From Candidatus Uhrbacteria bacterium (GTDB lineage: Bacteria > Patescibacteriota > Patescibacteriia > 2-12-FULL-60-25), in contig QEVR01000004.1 in assembly GCA_003576745.1 (NCBI GenBank), positions 1 to 42,355 on the forward strand: a DNA stretch of 42,355 nt. Reading direction: 5' to 3'. A program made the position numbers and the translations under genes. Of the stretch, positions 33,196 to 39,992 are shown piece by piece. The notes beneath the pieces are model-generated. The model was not told the origin of the DNA, did not search any database, and saw nothing but the letters and a program-made list of their open reading frames with translations. Position 1 is the first letter of the stretch. Each line of letters starts with the position of its first letter.

Positions 33196-34812
33196 CTATT
33201 TTGTATTTCCTGATTCCGATACAACCTCGAATGCCGCAGAAACGGCATCACGCGCAATCTCACGAAAGCGGGGGTCCTCGCGCAGAAGTCGGTCGAAATT
33301 GGGGTGTCTTACAGGCGTTTCGAAGACAAAGCGGGATCCTGTTCGTTCCACAATCACCTCCCAAAGCGTGGAGCTTGCCTGTCCCGTGACAAGCTCAAAT
33401 TGGGCTTTGGAAAGCTCCGGATTTTTTGCATACAGAAAGGCAGGGTCAAGGCCGAAGAGGTATTTCAATCGGTCATCCGCGGCCCAGAGCATGGGGAATT
33501 CGTCCCAGTTGCTTTGGAAGACGCGGTCGCCTGGTTCCGCGCGGTCCGATATGGCGGCCATCGTGGTCCGAAATGTATCGAAACGAAAATACTCGGCATG
33601 CAGAACCCTCCACGAGGCAAAAGCGTGATGCGCGGCAAGAGCGGCGACAAGAATGGGGAACATTCGGACGAACGCTCCCGTGAACGCGCGACGTTTCAGG
33701 CTTTGCATCCATGCGCGAAAACGGTTTGCATCGATAAGCGCAGACAGGCTGGCGAGCCAGAGGGCAAGACTCGGCACGAAAAATTCTGCGTATCGCCGAC
33801 TGTTTAGCGTCATGGCCAGCGTAAGGGCCACGGGGAGCGCCAGAAGAAGAGCGCGCTTGATCGTTGCTCGGAATTCGCCATGCGCGCCCGGGAGAGCCGG
33901 ATCGGCATCGTCTTGCGCTATTCGCCGTGCGGCAAAGAGGAGACCCGCGCCGATCATGATCGCGACGATCACGAGCGGCGCTGCGTCCTGTACCACATCC
34001 CCGATGGTCGAAGGATTCCATTCGCGTCCCTGGTTCAGGACCGCGCCGGTCGAGAAGATGCTAACCTGTACCACTTGCAGCCAGAGAAAACGCAGTATCT
34101 CCATTCGATTCGGGTGGACGAGGAGCCCGACGGCGATGCCGAGCGGAAGAGCGGCAAGGGTTTTCCACGGGAGGTCCTTCAACGACCGTTTCCATGTCCA
34201 TTCATCAAGCATGACCCGGCTCACCAGCATTCCGGCCGACAAGAGACCCGTGACAACGACGGACAGAATCCAGCCCCCATGCGACAGGGCAAAAAGCATG
34301 GCGGCAACAAACATCAATACAGGTTTTCGGAACAGAAAGGCTCCGATGATGACGAGAAAAAATCCGATGGCGAGCGGGGAGGCCTTGGCGAGCAACAGGC
34401 GCTGGGTGAAATTCGGGGACAAAAGGGTGAGGAAAACAAATATCGCCGCATACGGCGCGTTCATTCGCCTCAAAAGACCCCAGAGCGCGAGAGCTGTTAT
34501 GGTTGCCAGCACGGGGGCCATGAGCTGGGTTCCCCAAAATTCACCGAAGAAAAAAATCGCCGGTCCGAGAATGAGATGGAAGAGATAGTGATGGTCCGCG
34601 AATTGCGTTCCGAGCGTGGTCAGATCAAGCCAGGGAAATGCCTGAAGCGGTCCGGAATCCAACATGAGCTTTGCGATATGCGCATGATAAAACGCATCCG
34701 GATCCGGGAATGTCCCCCAGGGGGTCATGAGGGCGAACCACAAGAGGAGGGCGAAAGGGAACAGGCCGTGGGCCTTGGGCCATGAGCTTTGGGCCGTTGA
34801 GGAGCTCATCAT
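33196..34812 (-). CDS. GT-C-like polytopic membrane glycosyltransferase (candidate)
   Basis: The 538-residue protein has about 10-12 hydrophobic segments in residues 15-420 and a soluble C-terminal domain of about 120 residues. The first outside loop reads FPDPDAFYHAHIAKL and the second ADHHYLFHL. Acidic and His/Tyr motifs at these places are typical of GT-C enzymes (STT3/AglB and PMT-like) that use lipid-linked sugars outside the membrane. A match to the exact family is not certain. Residues 4-18 (SSTAQSSWPKAHGLF) are encoded by a heptamer repeat array, so the protein N-terminus seems partly repeat-derived. Leaderless by its -10 box. Confidence 0.6.
   Translation of the reverse strand: MMSSSTAQSSWPKAHGLFPFALLLWFALMTPWGTFPDPDAFYHAHIAKLMLDSGPLQAFPWLDLTTLGTQFADHHYLFHLILGPAIFFFGEFWGTQLMAPVLATITALALWGLLRRMNAPYAAIFVFLTLLSPNFTQRLLLAKASPLAIGFFLVIIGAFLFRKPVLMFVAAMLFALSHGGWILSVVVTGLLSAGMLVSRVMLDEWTWKRSLKDLPWKTLAALPLGIAVGLLVHPNRMEILRFLWLQVVQVSIFSTGAVLNQGREWNPSTIGDVVQDAAPLVIVAIMIGAGLLFAARRIAQDDADPALPGAHGEFRATIKRALLLALPVALTLAMTLNSRRYAEFFVPSLALWLASLSALIDANRFRAWMQSLKRRAFTGAFVRMFPILVAALAAHHAFASWRVLHAEYFRFDTFRTTMAAISDRAEPGDRVFQSNWDEFPMLWAADDRLKYLFGLDPAFLYAKNPELSKAQFELVTGQASSTLWEVIVERTGSRFVFETPVRHPNFDRLLREDPRFREIARDAVSAAFEVVSESGNTK
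34749..34799 (+). repeat. Repeat words inside the GT-C-like gene
   Basis: The plus strand reads agggcgaaagggaacagg, then heptamers ggccgtg, ggccttg, ggccatg, agctttg. These match the intergenic array words but lie within codons of the minus-strand gene. Confidence 0.75.
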
Positions 34813-34819
34813 CGGGCGT

Positions 34820-34825
34820 ATTGTA
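34820..34825 (-). promoter_or_regulatory. -10 box, leaderless promoter
   Basis: TACAAT (minus strand) ends 7 nt before the ATG at 34812; there is no Shine-Dalgarno site on that strand. Confidence 0.55.
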
Positions 34826-34859
34826 TCTATTTGACAGGAGGAACGATACCCGTCACTAA

Positions 34860-35192
34860 ATGGAATATATGCCCGGATATCAAAATCTTACAGTATGGAA
34901 AGAATCGCTCTCTCTTGCGAAGCGCATTGTGATGGTGGCGGATTCATTTCCGCGGCAGCATCAATATGAGGTCGCATCACAGATGAGGAGAGCAGCGGTT
35001 TCTATTATGTCGAATCTTGCCGAAGGCAGCCGGAAAGGCCGCAAAGAAGAGGCCCAGTATGTCCGTATCACCCTTGGCTCTGCTGCGGAATTGGAATCCC
35101 AGATCATCTTGTGCAGGGAATTAGGTTTTGCGAATTCAGAGATTTGGAATGAGCTCTTGCGTACCATCGATCGTATTTCGCGGCAACTCTAG
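34860..35192 (+). CDS. Four-helix bundle (S23/23S rRNA IVP family) protein
   Basis: The protein has 110 residues (107 if started at the ATG at 34869, before PGYQNLTVWKESL). The family core is SQMRRAAVSIMSNLAEGSRK, then EEAQYVRITLGSAAELESQI. It is a second copy of the family seen at 27509, with clear sequence divergence, so it is not a recent duplicate. Short similar segments (cgatacccgtcacta before, cgataccaccggtcacta after) bracket it. Function unknown. Confidence 0.9.
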   Translation: MEYMPGYQNLTVWKESLSLAKRIVMVADSFPRQHQYEVASQMRRAAVSIMSNLAEGSRKGRKEEAQYVRITLGSAAELESQIILCRELGFANSEIWNELLRTIDRISRQL

Positions 35193-35230
35193 CGATACCA
35201 CCGGTCACTATCAAGATAACCGTCTTTCTC

Positions 35231-35263
35231 AGGGCCATGGCTCATGGCTCACGGCCCAAGGCC
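35231..35263 (+). repeat. Short heptamer array remnant
   Basis: It reads gggccat, ggctcat, ggctcac, ggcccaa, ggcc. It is the only intergenic GC-rich heptamer block inside the 28-37 kb stretch. Confidence 0.7.
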
Positions 35264-35324
35264 AAAAAAAACATCCCCCTCGCGCTTCCGAGCTTCTCTC
35301 CAAGCTCAAGAGCACGAGGGGGAT
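35264..35324 (-). terminator. Large two-step terminator-like hairpin
   Basis: On the minus strand ATCCCCCTCG pairs with CGAGGGGGAT, with an inner GAGCTT/AAGCTC stem, followed by T8. No protein-coding gene ends here, so it may close a non-coding transcript or act as a second terminator for the 71-residue gene. Confidence 0.65.
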
Positions 35325-35460
35325 CGCAGTGCTTGTCCCAATTCGTCGCGAAGCATGGGAGCGGCGAATCGAGGCGAAACATCAGTGGCCAGCTGTTCGT
35401 CTGGCCGCTCTGCCCACGTAGCCCGACGTATCGGGAAACGGAGGCAGAGCAGGCAGGCGA
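35325..35460. other. Non-coding stretch between two minus-strand terminators
   Basis: No convincing ORF is seen. Together with the terminators on either side it forms part of a 417-bp gap (35193-35609). It contains the small dyad CCCGA-N4-TCGGG near 35422-35435. A small minus-strand RNA is possible but not shown. Confidence 0.4.
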
Positions 35461-35485
35461 AATAAAGAAACCCGCTGGTGCGGGT
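35461..35485 (-). terminator. Terminator of the 71-residue gene
   Basis: On the minus strand ACCCGC-acca-GCGGGT is followed by TTCTTTATTT. It lies about 125 nt after the stop at 35610. Confidence 0.65.
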
Positions 35486-35609
35486 GTTGCCTCTACCGTC
35501 CGTCGTGCAGAACGTCGGAACTTGCGGCGGCGAGGATGCTGTATCGGAGCATGAGAGATTTTTACGTTGCGCGATACAAAGAGTCAATATCTCTCCGTGG
35601 ATAACTTCT

Positions 35610-35825
35610 TTACGGCGAAGTCTGTTCGCCCTGTACGGGCGGAGCTTCATCAATCCAAAGGTTCAGCTCATCGAGCGTTTTTTCCGTGAGCTCTTCCGCA
35701 TCGTCCACGTCCATCATTTCATCGAGAATTAAATGGTTAATGAGCGCGGCGCGGCAGTCGGGTTTGGATTTCGGATTGCCGCTGTCGTCATAGCAGAGTG
35801 CTTTCAGTTGTTCGGTATTCGCCAT
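35610..35825 (-). CDS. Small acidic protein, unknown
   Basis: The protein has 71 residues from ATG 35825; the longer open frame to 35864 overlaps the promoter. It starts MANTEQLKALCYDDSGNP, with two Cys 14 residues apart, then an acidic helix (LDEMMDVDDAEELTEKTLDEL) and a Pro-rich end. It is soluble, with no known family. It has a well-formed leaderless promoter, which supports it as a real gene. Confidence 0.6.
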   Translation of the reverse strand: MANTEQLKALCYDDSGNPKSKPDCRAALINHLILDEMMDVDDAEELTEKTLDELNLWIDEAPPVQGEQTSP

Positions 35826-35835
35826 AGATTTTTCA

Positions 35836-35864
35836 ACTATAGCCCCGTCCCGCCTCATCTGCAA
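35836..35864 (-). promoter_or_regulatory. Leaderless promoter of the 71-residue gene
   Basis: On the minus strand: TTGCAG, 17 bp, TATAGT. The -10 ends 10 nt before the ATG at 35825. Confidence 0.6.
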
Positions 35865-35903
35865 TTCCGGCGCGAAGGATCATGTCGTGGCGCGCATGCG
35901 CGC

Positions 35904-35932
35904 TTGACGGCGCGCTTGTTCAACCGTACCCT
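35904..35932 (+). promoter_or_regulatory. tRNA-Ser promoter
   Basis: TTGACG, 17 bp, TACCCT; the start is expected near 35939, about 40 nt before the mature tRNA. Confidence 0.7.
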
Positions 35933-35977
35933 CGCACCGAATGTCTGCTGGACGGTGCCTCGTTCGGCGGCATAACT

Positions 35978-36067
<90 letters not shown>

Positions 36068-36073
36068 CGGAAT

Positions 36074-36101
36074 GGGCGCCGCAATCCCGGCGCTCTTTTT
36101 G
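36074..36101 (+). terminator. Terminator of tRNA-Ser
   Basis: GCGCCG-caatcc-CGGCGC is followed by TCTTTTTG, just after the tRNA. Confidence 0.8.
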
Positions 36102-36116
36102 TCTGTTACGTCAATT

Positions 36117-36239
36117 TCAGAGCACGGGGATGAAGGCACGGATCGGCGTCGTGGCGGGCTTGATGGCCGTGTGGTGACCAGGATGTTTTGCAACGTGTCC
36201 GCGTTCGAGCGCCTCGAGCATATCTGTGAAAGCATTCAC
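36117..36239 (-). CDS. Possible small or decayed ORF
   Basis: A 40-residue frame from GTG 36239 reads VNAFTDMLEALERGH and ends FIPVL. The same frame stays open upstream for about 20 more codons to a TGA, with protein-like text (TALENIRVLPDISI) but no good start. It has no Shine-Dalgarno site. It could be the end of a broken gene or chance. Confidence 0.25.
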   Translation of the reverse strand: MNAFTDMLEALERGHVAKHPGHHTAIKPATTPIRAFIPVL

Positions 36240-36305
36240 GGTGATCGAAATGTCCGGCAATACGCGGATGTTCTCGAGTGCCGTAGGAATATTCCGTCAA
36301 TGTGT

Positions 36306-36342
36306 AAAATCCCCACGGCGTTCGAAAACGTGGCGTGGGGAT
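36306..36342 (-). terminator. Terminator of the 63-residue gene
   Basis: On the minus strand ATCCCCACG pairs with CGTGGGGAT around a structured loop, followed by TTTTAC. It lies just after the stop at 36347. Confidence 0.75.
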
Positions 36343-36346
36343 GTGT

Positions 36347-36538
36347 TCAGCGGTATGTTGCGACGATATATATCGCATAGCAAAGGTACACGAGAAAGGG
36401 CATGGTCGTGAGAAACCAATCCTTCCAAGAGAACGCTTTCACGGTTTTCCTCCCACGTCTCTCGTGAAAGGAATAAATGCTTGCCAGGACGCTCAGGACA
36501 AATGTCGTGCAAACAACCCATTTTTCGATCGTTGCCAT
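36347..36538 (-). CDS. Small two-helix membrane protein, unknown
   Basis: The 63-residue protein starts at ATG 36538, with AAAAGGAGAG 8 nt upstream. Helix 1 spans about 6-22 (WVVCTTFVLSVLASIYS), a basic loop follows (HERRGRKTVKAFSWKD), and helix 2 spans about 42-61. It lies next to the SemiSWEET-like gene on the same strand, with its own promoter and terminator. Function unknown. Confidence 0.65.
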   Translation of the reverse strand: MATIEKWVVCTTFVLSVLASIYSFHERRGRKTVKAFSWKDWFLTTMPFLVYLCYAIYIVATYR

Positions 36539-36579
36539 CCGAGACTCTCCTTTTGGGACGTCTGTCGTTTGATGAAGAT

Positions 36580-36608
36580 GTCTTAGACGAGTGGAGGAAT
36601 TTTTTCAA
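36580..36608 (-). promoter_or_regulatory. Promoter of the 63-residue gene
   Basis: On the minus strand: TTGAAA, 17 bp, TAAGAC. The -35 context cTTGAAAAAAT resembles that of P1, P2 and the promoter at 36955. Confidence 0.45.
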
Positions 36609-36639
36609 GTTCTGTTGTTCGACACGGCAAAGGCCCCTA

Positions 36640-36915
36640 TCACAGGGCCTTTGAGGGGGACTTCTTCATGATGAGGACCGTAATCCACATCGCGAACAGG
36701 AAGCCGGGAATGTTTGGAAGGAATAATGCCCAGTCTTTTTGGAGCACACTGTGCGTCATCCAGAGCAGATGCGCGAGATCGATGATGAGCCATTTCGCCA
36801 CGGGGATGCCGACGCAGACAGGGACGTTTTTCAGTTCTCTGATTTGGAGCGGATACCCCATAAGCACGACGAGCATTTGGACGCTCATAGCGAGGACGGC
36901 GATTGTACCGGACAT
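36640..36915 (-). CDS. SemiSWEET/PQ-loop-like small membrane protein
   Basis: The 91-residue protein has three hydrophobic segments (about 5-22, 38-60 and 66-84), the size and layout of a SemiSWEET half-transporter. Matching features are MGYPLQIRELKN after helix 1 (the PQ-loop position), LLWMTHSVLQKDWAL before helix 3, and LPNIPGFLF in helix 3. SemiSWEETs form dimers that move sugars across the membrane. The P of the PQ motif is present (YPLQ). Shine-Dalgarno AAAAGGAGAG lies upstream. Substrate unknown; the family call is by pattern only. Confidence 0.6.
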   Translation of the reverse strand: MSGTIAVLAMSVQMLVVLMGYPLQIRELKNVPVCVGIPVAKWLIIDLAHLLWMTHSVLQKDWALFLPNIPGFLFAMWITVLIMKKSPSKAL

Positions 36916-36954
36916 GTTTCTCTCCTTTTATTTGGTGAAAGTTTAAAACATACA

Positions 36955-36983
36955 AACTTACAGAATATTAAAGATTTTGTCAA
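36955..36983 (-). promoter_or_regulatory. Promoter of the SemiSWEET-like gene
   Basis: On the minus strand: TTGACA, 17 bp, TAAGTT. The -35 context cTTGACAAAAT is identical to that of P1 and P2. A dyad AGTCTA-g-TAGACT lies just upstream of the -35. Confidence 0.6.
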
Positions 36984-37086
36984 GTCTACTAGACTCGCGG
37001 TGACTGGATATTTTTATTCTTAAGGCAGTTTTCGTCATTCATATATTTTCGTAAGGCAGTCTCACGACAGACCGTTGCATTGCCTA

Positions 37087-37092
37087 TACAAT
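37087..37092 (+). promoter_or_regulatory. Possible -10 for the right-hand cluster
   Basis: TACAAT lies 52 nt before the ATG at 37145. There is no good -35, so this is weak. Confidence 0.35.
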
Positions 37093-37144
37093 AAGATGGT
37101 CTTTTATGCCGAATGGGGAAATACACAAGCGAGTCAGGATGATC

Positions 37145-37276
37145 ATGAATACTTATAAACGGTTTATGGCCAGTCTCTTCCCTCTCGAGAAGCGCCAGGA
37201 TGCTATTATTGAGGACGCTGTGAAACAGGAGGATGAAGAGAAGCTGGCCGACATCCGACGCCGGCTTGGGCAATAA
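37145..37276 (+). CDS. 43-residue microprotein
   Basis: The frame from ATG 37145 begins MNTYKRFMASLFPLEKRQD and ends ADIRRRLGQ, with stop TAA. AGGA lies 5 nt upstream. It is a charged helical protein and lies 8 nt before the 780-residue gene, so the two are probably cotranscribed and coupled. Codon text and spacing support a real gene. Function unknown. Confidence 0.65.
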   Translation: MNTYKRFMASLFPLEKRQDAIIEDAVKQEDEEKLADIRRRLGQ

Positions 37277-37284
37277 TCGGACAT

Positions 37285-39627
37285 ATGGCGAATCCCGCGA
37301 TAGAAGAAAACGATCCAAAGCAGGAACAAATTCCGGCACCGCAGGAACGCGGCATGGAAACCGTAGCGGAGCTCCGGAGTTTTGCGGGCGCGCGGAAAGC
37401 AGACATGCGCCGGCGCACCCTGGAGGCCATCAATCGCGGCAAGCAGGCTTTGGAAATGCCGACCCTGCCGGCAGAAGCGCGGCAGGCGCTTACATCCATT
37501 GGACGAGAAATGGAGGTTTTGGAACGCCAAGCGGAACAGGAGATGGAACACATCGTCGAAACCCCGATTTCTGTCGCGGAAGAAGCGGTGCCTGCTGTTC
37601 CAAGCGTGCCCGAGCAGGCGGCATCGGAAGCGCAGGAGCAACGGGAACAGGTGGATCCTGCGCTGGAACGCTTGAATCGCGACCTTGAGCTTGCCGAAAC
37701 GGTTACGAAACTCGAACAGGGAGGAGAGCTTATCGAACAGGAACGTCGTCAGCTCGCCGGCATGCTCGAACATCGCGGATGGCACAAGCTGTTCAATCAG
37801 GTTCGGCCGGGCCAAGCAGTCATTGCCACGCTTGCGCCGAGCGGCGACGCGTTCAGCATCAAGAATTTTAATGACAATTTGTTCGGAATGCAGCGGACGG
37901 ACGACATTATTATCGAGCGGCGGAATATTCTGTCGAATTCCTTAAAGGAAGCTGGCCTGGAGGAGCTTTCCCAGAGTTTCAAGGACGGGTATTTCACCCT
38001 TCCGGCCGATCAGGTTGATACGGAAGAAAAACGACGGGCCGTTATGGAGCGTCTTGCCGGCGTCATGACAAAAGCCAATGCGGACATTACCGCCTTTATC
38101 GCTTCGGTCGCGGAACGGGAGGTGGCCATGCCCGGGAATGCGCGCCGCGAAGCGCTGCGCGCATTCCAAGAAGAGCTCAAAACTTCTGGCGGCTATCGCG
38201 GCAGTTTCGGTATGGCGCTGGCCGGGGAGGCCGCGGGGGAAGGGGATTATACATATATCGAAAAAGCTGTAGGCGATGCGCTCAAAGGCGCCAAACTCGG
38301 CCGCGAGCATCCGTCATATGGGCAGGAATTCACGGCCGCGAGCCCCGAACGGATTCTTGAATTCGCTCGCGAGCTAAGAGAAGCGCTTTCCGAGAAAAAA
38401 GAAATCGTGGATGCGAACGGGCGCTCTTTCGTTATCTTTGAAATGCTCGCGGACGGAACCAAGCAGCTGAATTTGGACGTGATTCGGGATGTGCGAAAGG
38501 GGAAATTCAAGCCGCTCAATGCCGATCAGGCGGAAACGCTTCGCGATATCAGGGATTACATGGAGCGGATAAATATTCTGGATGTGCTGAAACCATATAC
38601 GCATGAGGAGTTGTCCGGCTCTCCCGTATACGGAACGGATGAAACGCTCTCTGCACAGGTTACGGAAACGAATACGCTCGTCGACAAGCTCCGCGCCGGC
38701 GGGGCGCTTGCGCCGGAAGACCGCGAACGTATTGCCGGACGCATTAAGCAGGAAGGCAAGGACCGCACCTGCACGTCATCCATTGAATTCCATTCCCGCG
38801 CGCTCGACATTCCGAACTGCACCTATCTCAATATGGACGTGCTGGACGTAGGGCCGAAGCTGCTGCAGGAATTCGACCGCCTGCTCCAGCAGGTGGAGCG
38901 CGGCGATATGAGCTTTGCGGAAGCATCGCTCATCGCCGGCGACGAGACCACGCGCAATATGCGCGAATTCCGCGCAAAGATTACCGAGGCATACCGAAAC
39001 CTCACCGGGGGAGAAACACCGCTCATGCTCGTGGGCGGAGACGAGGCGGCCATTGCCATGGACAGCTCGCTCGTCGATGACGCGTTCCTTATGGAACTCC
39101 GGCGGGCCACCAACTCTCGCGTGGTGGAGACCGTGGTCGCCGGCAGCGAACGGCGGTCATCCGGCGATGATACACAGATAAGGCGCGAACATTTGGCCGC
39201 GCAGAAGCTCGCGGAACAAGGATCGGAGCTGGCCAAGAATATCGAGTCTGGCGTCCGCAATCTGCGGCTCGCCATTGCCGACCTTCCGAGCGAAGAGCAA
39301 GCGCCATTCCTCGCGCAGGTGAACGGACTCAATATCCGGCAATTCGCCGTGAAACAGCGCAAGGAGGCGCAAGGATTCGATCTTATCGTCGAGGATCCGG
39401 CGAATCCTCGTGCGACCATGACGGTGGATGCCGATCGCGTGCTCGCAAGCATCGATGATCTTCGGCGCATTGTGTCCCAGGCCGTCGGGGAGCGCCGCGC
39501 CGCCCTGCTCGCCGAGCTTTCGCCGCGCTATCCGAATATTGACGCGTCGAATATTGCCCGCGTCATTCGCATGAAAAATATGAGCGCGCCCGAGGAATAT
39601 CAGGCGTTTCTCGATGCCATGAAATAA
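37285..39627 (+). CDS. Large helical protein with GGDE motif, unknown
   Basis: The 780-residue soluble protein has no signal peptide. The N-terminal 150 residues are Glu/Gln/Ala-rich and probably coiled coil. The middle region has several charged helices. Around residue 513 it reads TYLNMDVLDVGPKLLQEFDRL, and at 580-590 LMLVGGDEAAIAM. This recalls the D-x-D strand and GGDEF turn of diguanylate cyclase-like palm domains, but the spacing (about 66 residues) is longer than usual and the F of GGDEF is missing. It may be a degenerate palm domain or chance. The C-terminal 150 residues are helical. It is the second gene of the right-hand cluster. Confidence 0.7.
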   Translation: MANPAIEENDPKQEQIPAPQERGMETVAELRSFAGARKADMRRRTLEAINRGKQALEMPTLPAEARQALTSIGREMEVLERQAEQEMEHIVETPISVAEEAVPAVPSVPEQAASEAQEQREQVDPALERLNRDLELAETVTKLEQGGELIEQERRQLAGMLEHRGWHKLFNQVRPGQAVIATLAPSGDAFSIKNFNDNLFGMQRTDDIIIERRNILSNSLKEAGLEELSQSFKDGYFTLPADQVDTEEKRRAVMERLAGVMTKANADITAFIASVAEREVAMPGNARREALRAFQEELKTSGGYRGSFGMALAGEAAGEGDYTYIEKAVGDALKGAKLGREHPSYGQEFTAASPERILEFARELREALSEKKEIVDANGRSFVIFEMLADGTKQLNLDVIRDVRKGKFKPLNADQAETLRDIRDYMERINILDVLKPYTHEELSGSPVYGTDETLSAQVTETNTLVDKLRAGGALAPEDRERIAGRIKQEGKDRTCTSSIEFHSRALDIPNCTYLNMDVLDVGPKLLQEFDRLLQQVERGDMSFAEASLIAGDETTRNMREFRAKITEAYRNLTGGETPLMLVGGDEAAIAMDSSLVDDAFLMELRRATNSRVVETVVAGSERRSSGDDTQIRREHLAAQKLAEQGSELAKNIESGVRNLRLAIADLPSEEQAPFLAQVNGLNIRQFAVKQRKEAQGFDLIVEDPANPRATMTVDADRVLASIDDLRRIVSQAVGERRAALLAELSPRYPNIDASNIARVIRMKNMSAPEEYQAFLDAMK

Positions 39628-39641
39628 CCGTCCATACGCCT

Positions 39642-39992
39642 ATGAATGAAATGAAGCTGGCGCCAGAGATATCCGGCACCGTGCAGAAATCGCTGTCGGA
39701 AACGGCGCAGGAAAACGTAAAGAGCGCCGTCACGAATGCGCTGGAACAGCCGTCCGTGCATGAAGCGTCCAAAGCGCGGCTTCGCACGCGCATTCAGGAA
39801 ATCCAGCGCGCGCATCCCGACCTTATTTTTCCCATGCGGGAGGAGGAGCTTGAAGGATTTGTCCGAGCCTTCCAGCATAACTGCATCAATGGGTCCTGCC
39901 TGCCGGAAGACGTGGATGCCATGATTCTGGACAACCTGTCCCTATTGAAACGCGCGCATGAACGGCGCAGATCCAAGGCGAGAGCGGCATGA
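39642..39992 (+). CDS. Small helical protein, unknown
   Basis: The 116-residue protein is hydrophilic, with a basic C-terminus (AHERRRSKARAA) and a Cys pair (NCINGSC). No Shine-Dalgarno site is seen; the gap to the upstream stop is 14 nt. Its stop overlaps the start of the next gene (ATGA), so translation is likely coupled. Family not recognised. Confidence 0.65.
   Translation: MNEMKLAPEISGTVQKSLSETAQENVKSAVTNALEQPSVHEASKARLRTRIQEIQRAHPDLIFPMREEELEGFVRAFQHNCINGSCLPEDVDAMILDNLSLLKRAHERRRSKARAA

Noticed and set aside
35306-35653. 115-residue minus-strand ORF
   Set aside because: It spans a terminator and overlaps the 71-residue gene; its text is not protein-like.
36117-36300. UGA recoded as Gly (as in Gracilibacteria/Absconditabacteria)
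   Set aside because: An open frame interrupted by one TGA hinted at this, but several clear genes (266, 379, 200 and 116 residues) end at TGA in the expected place.
36628-36653. Terminator of the SemiSWEET-like gene
   Set aside because: The CAAAGGCCC/GGGCCTTTG hairpin overlaps the end of the gene and lacks a T tail on either strand.
37153-37815. 220-residue minus-strand ORF
   Set aside because: It is antisense to the 43- and 780-residue genes; its text is low-quality and it has no start signals.
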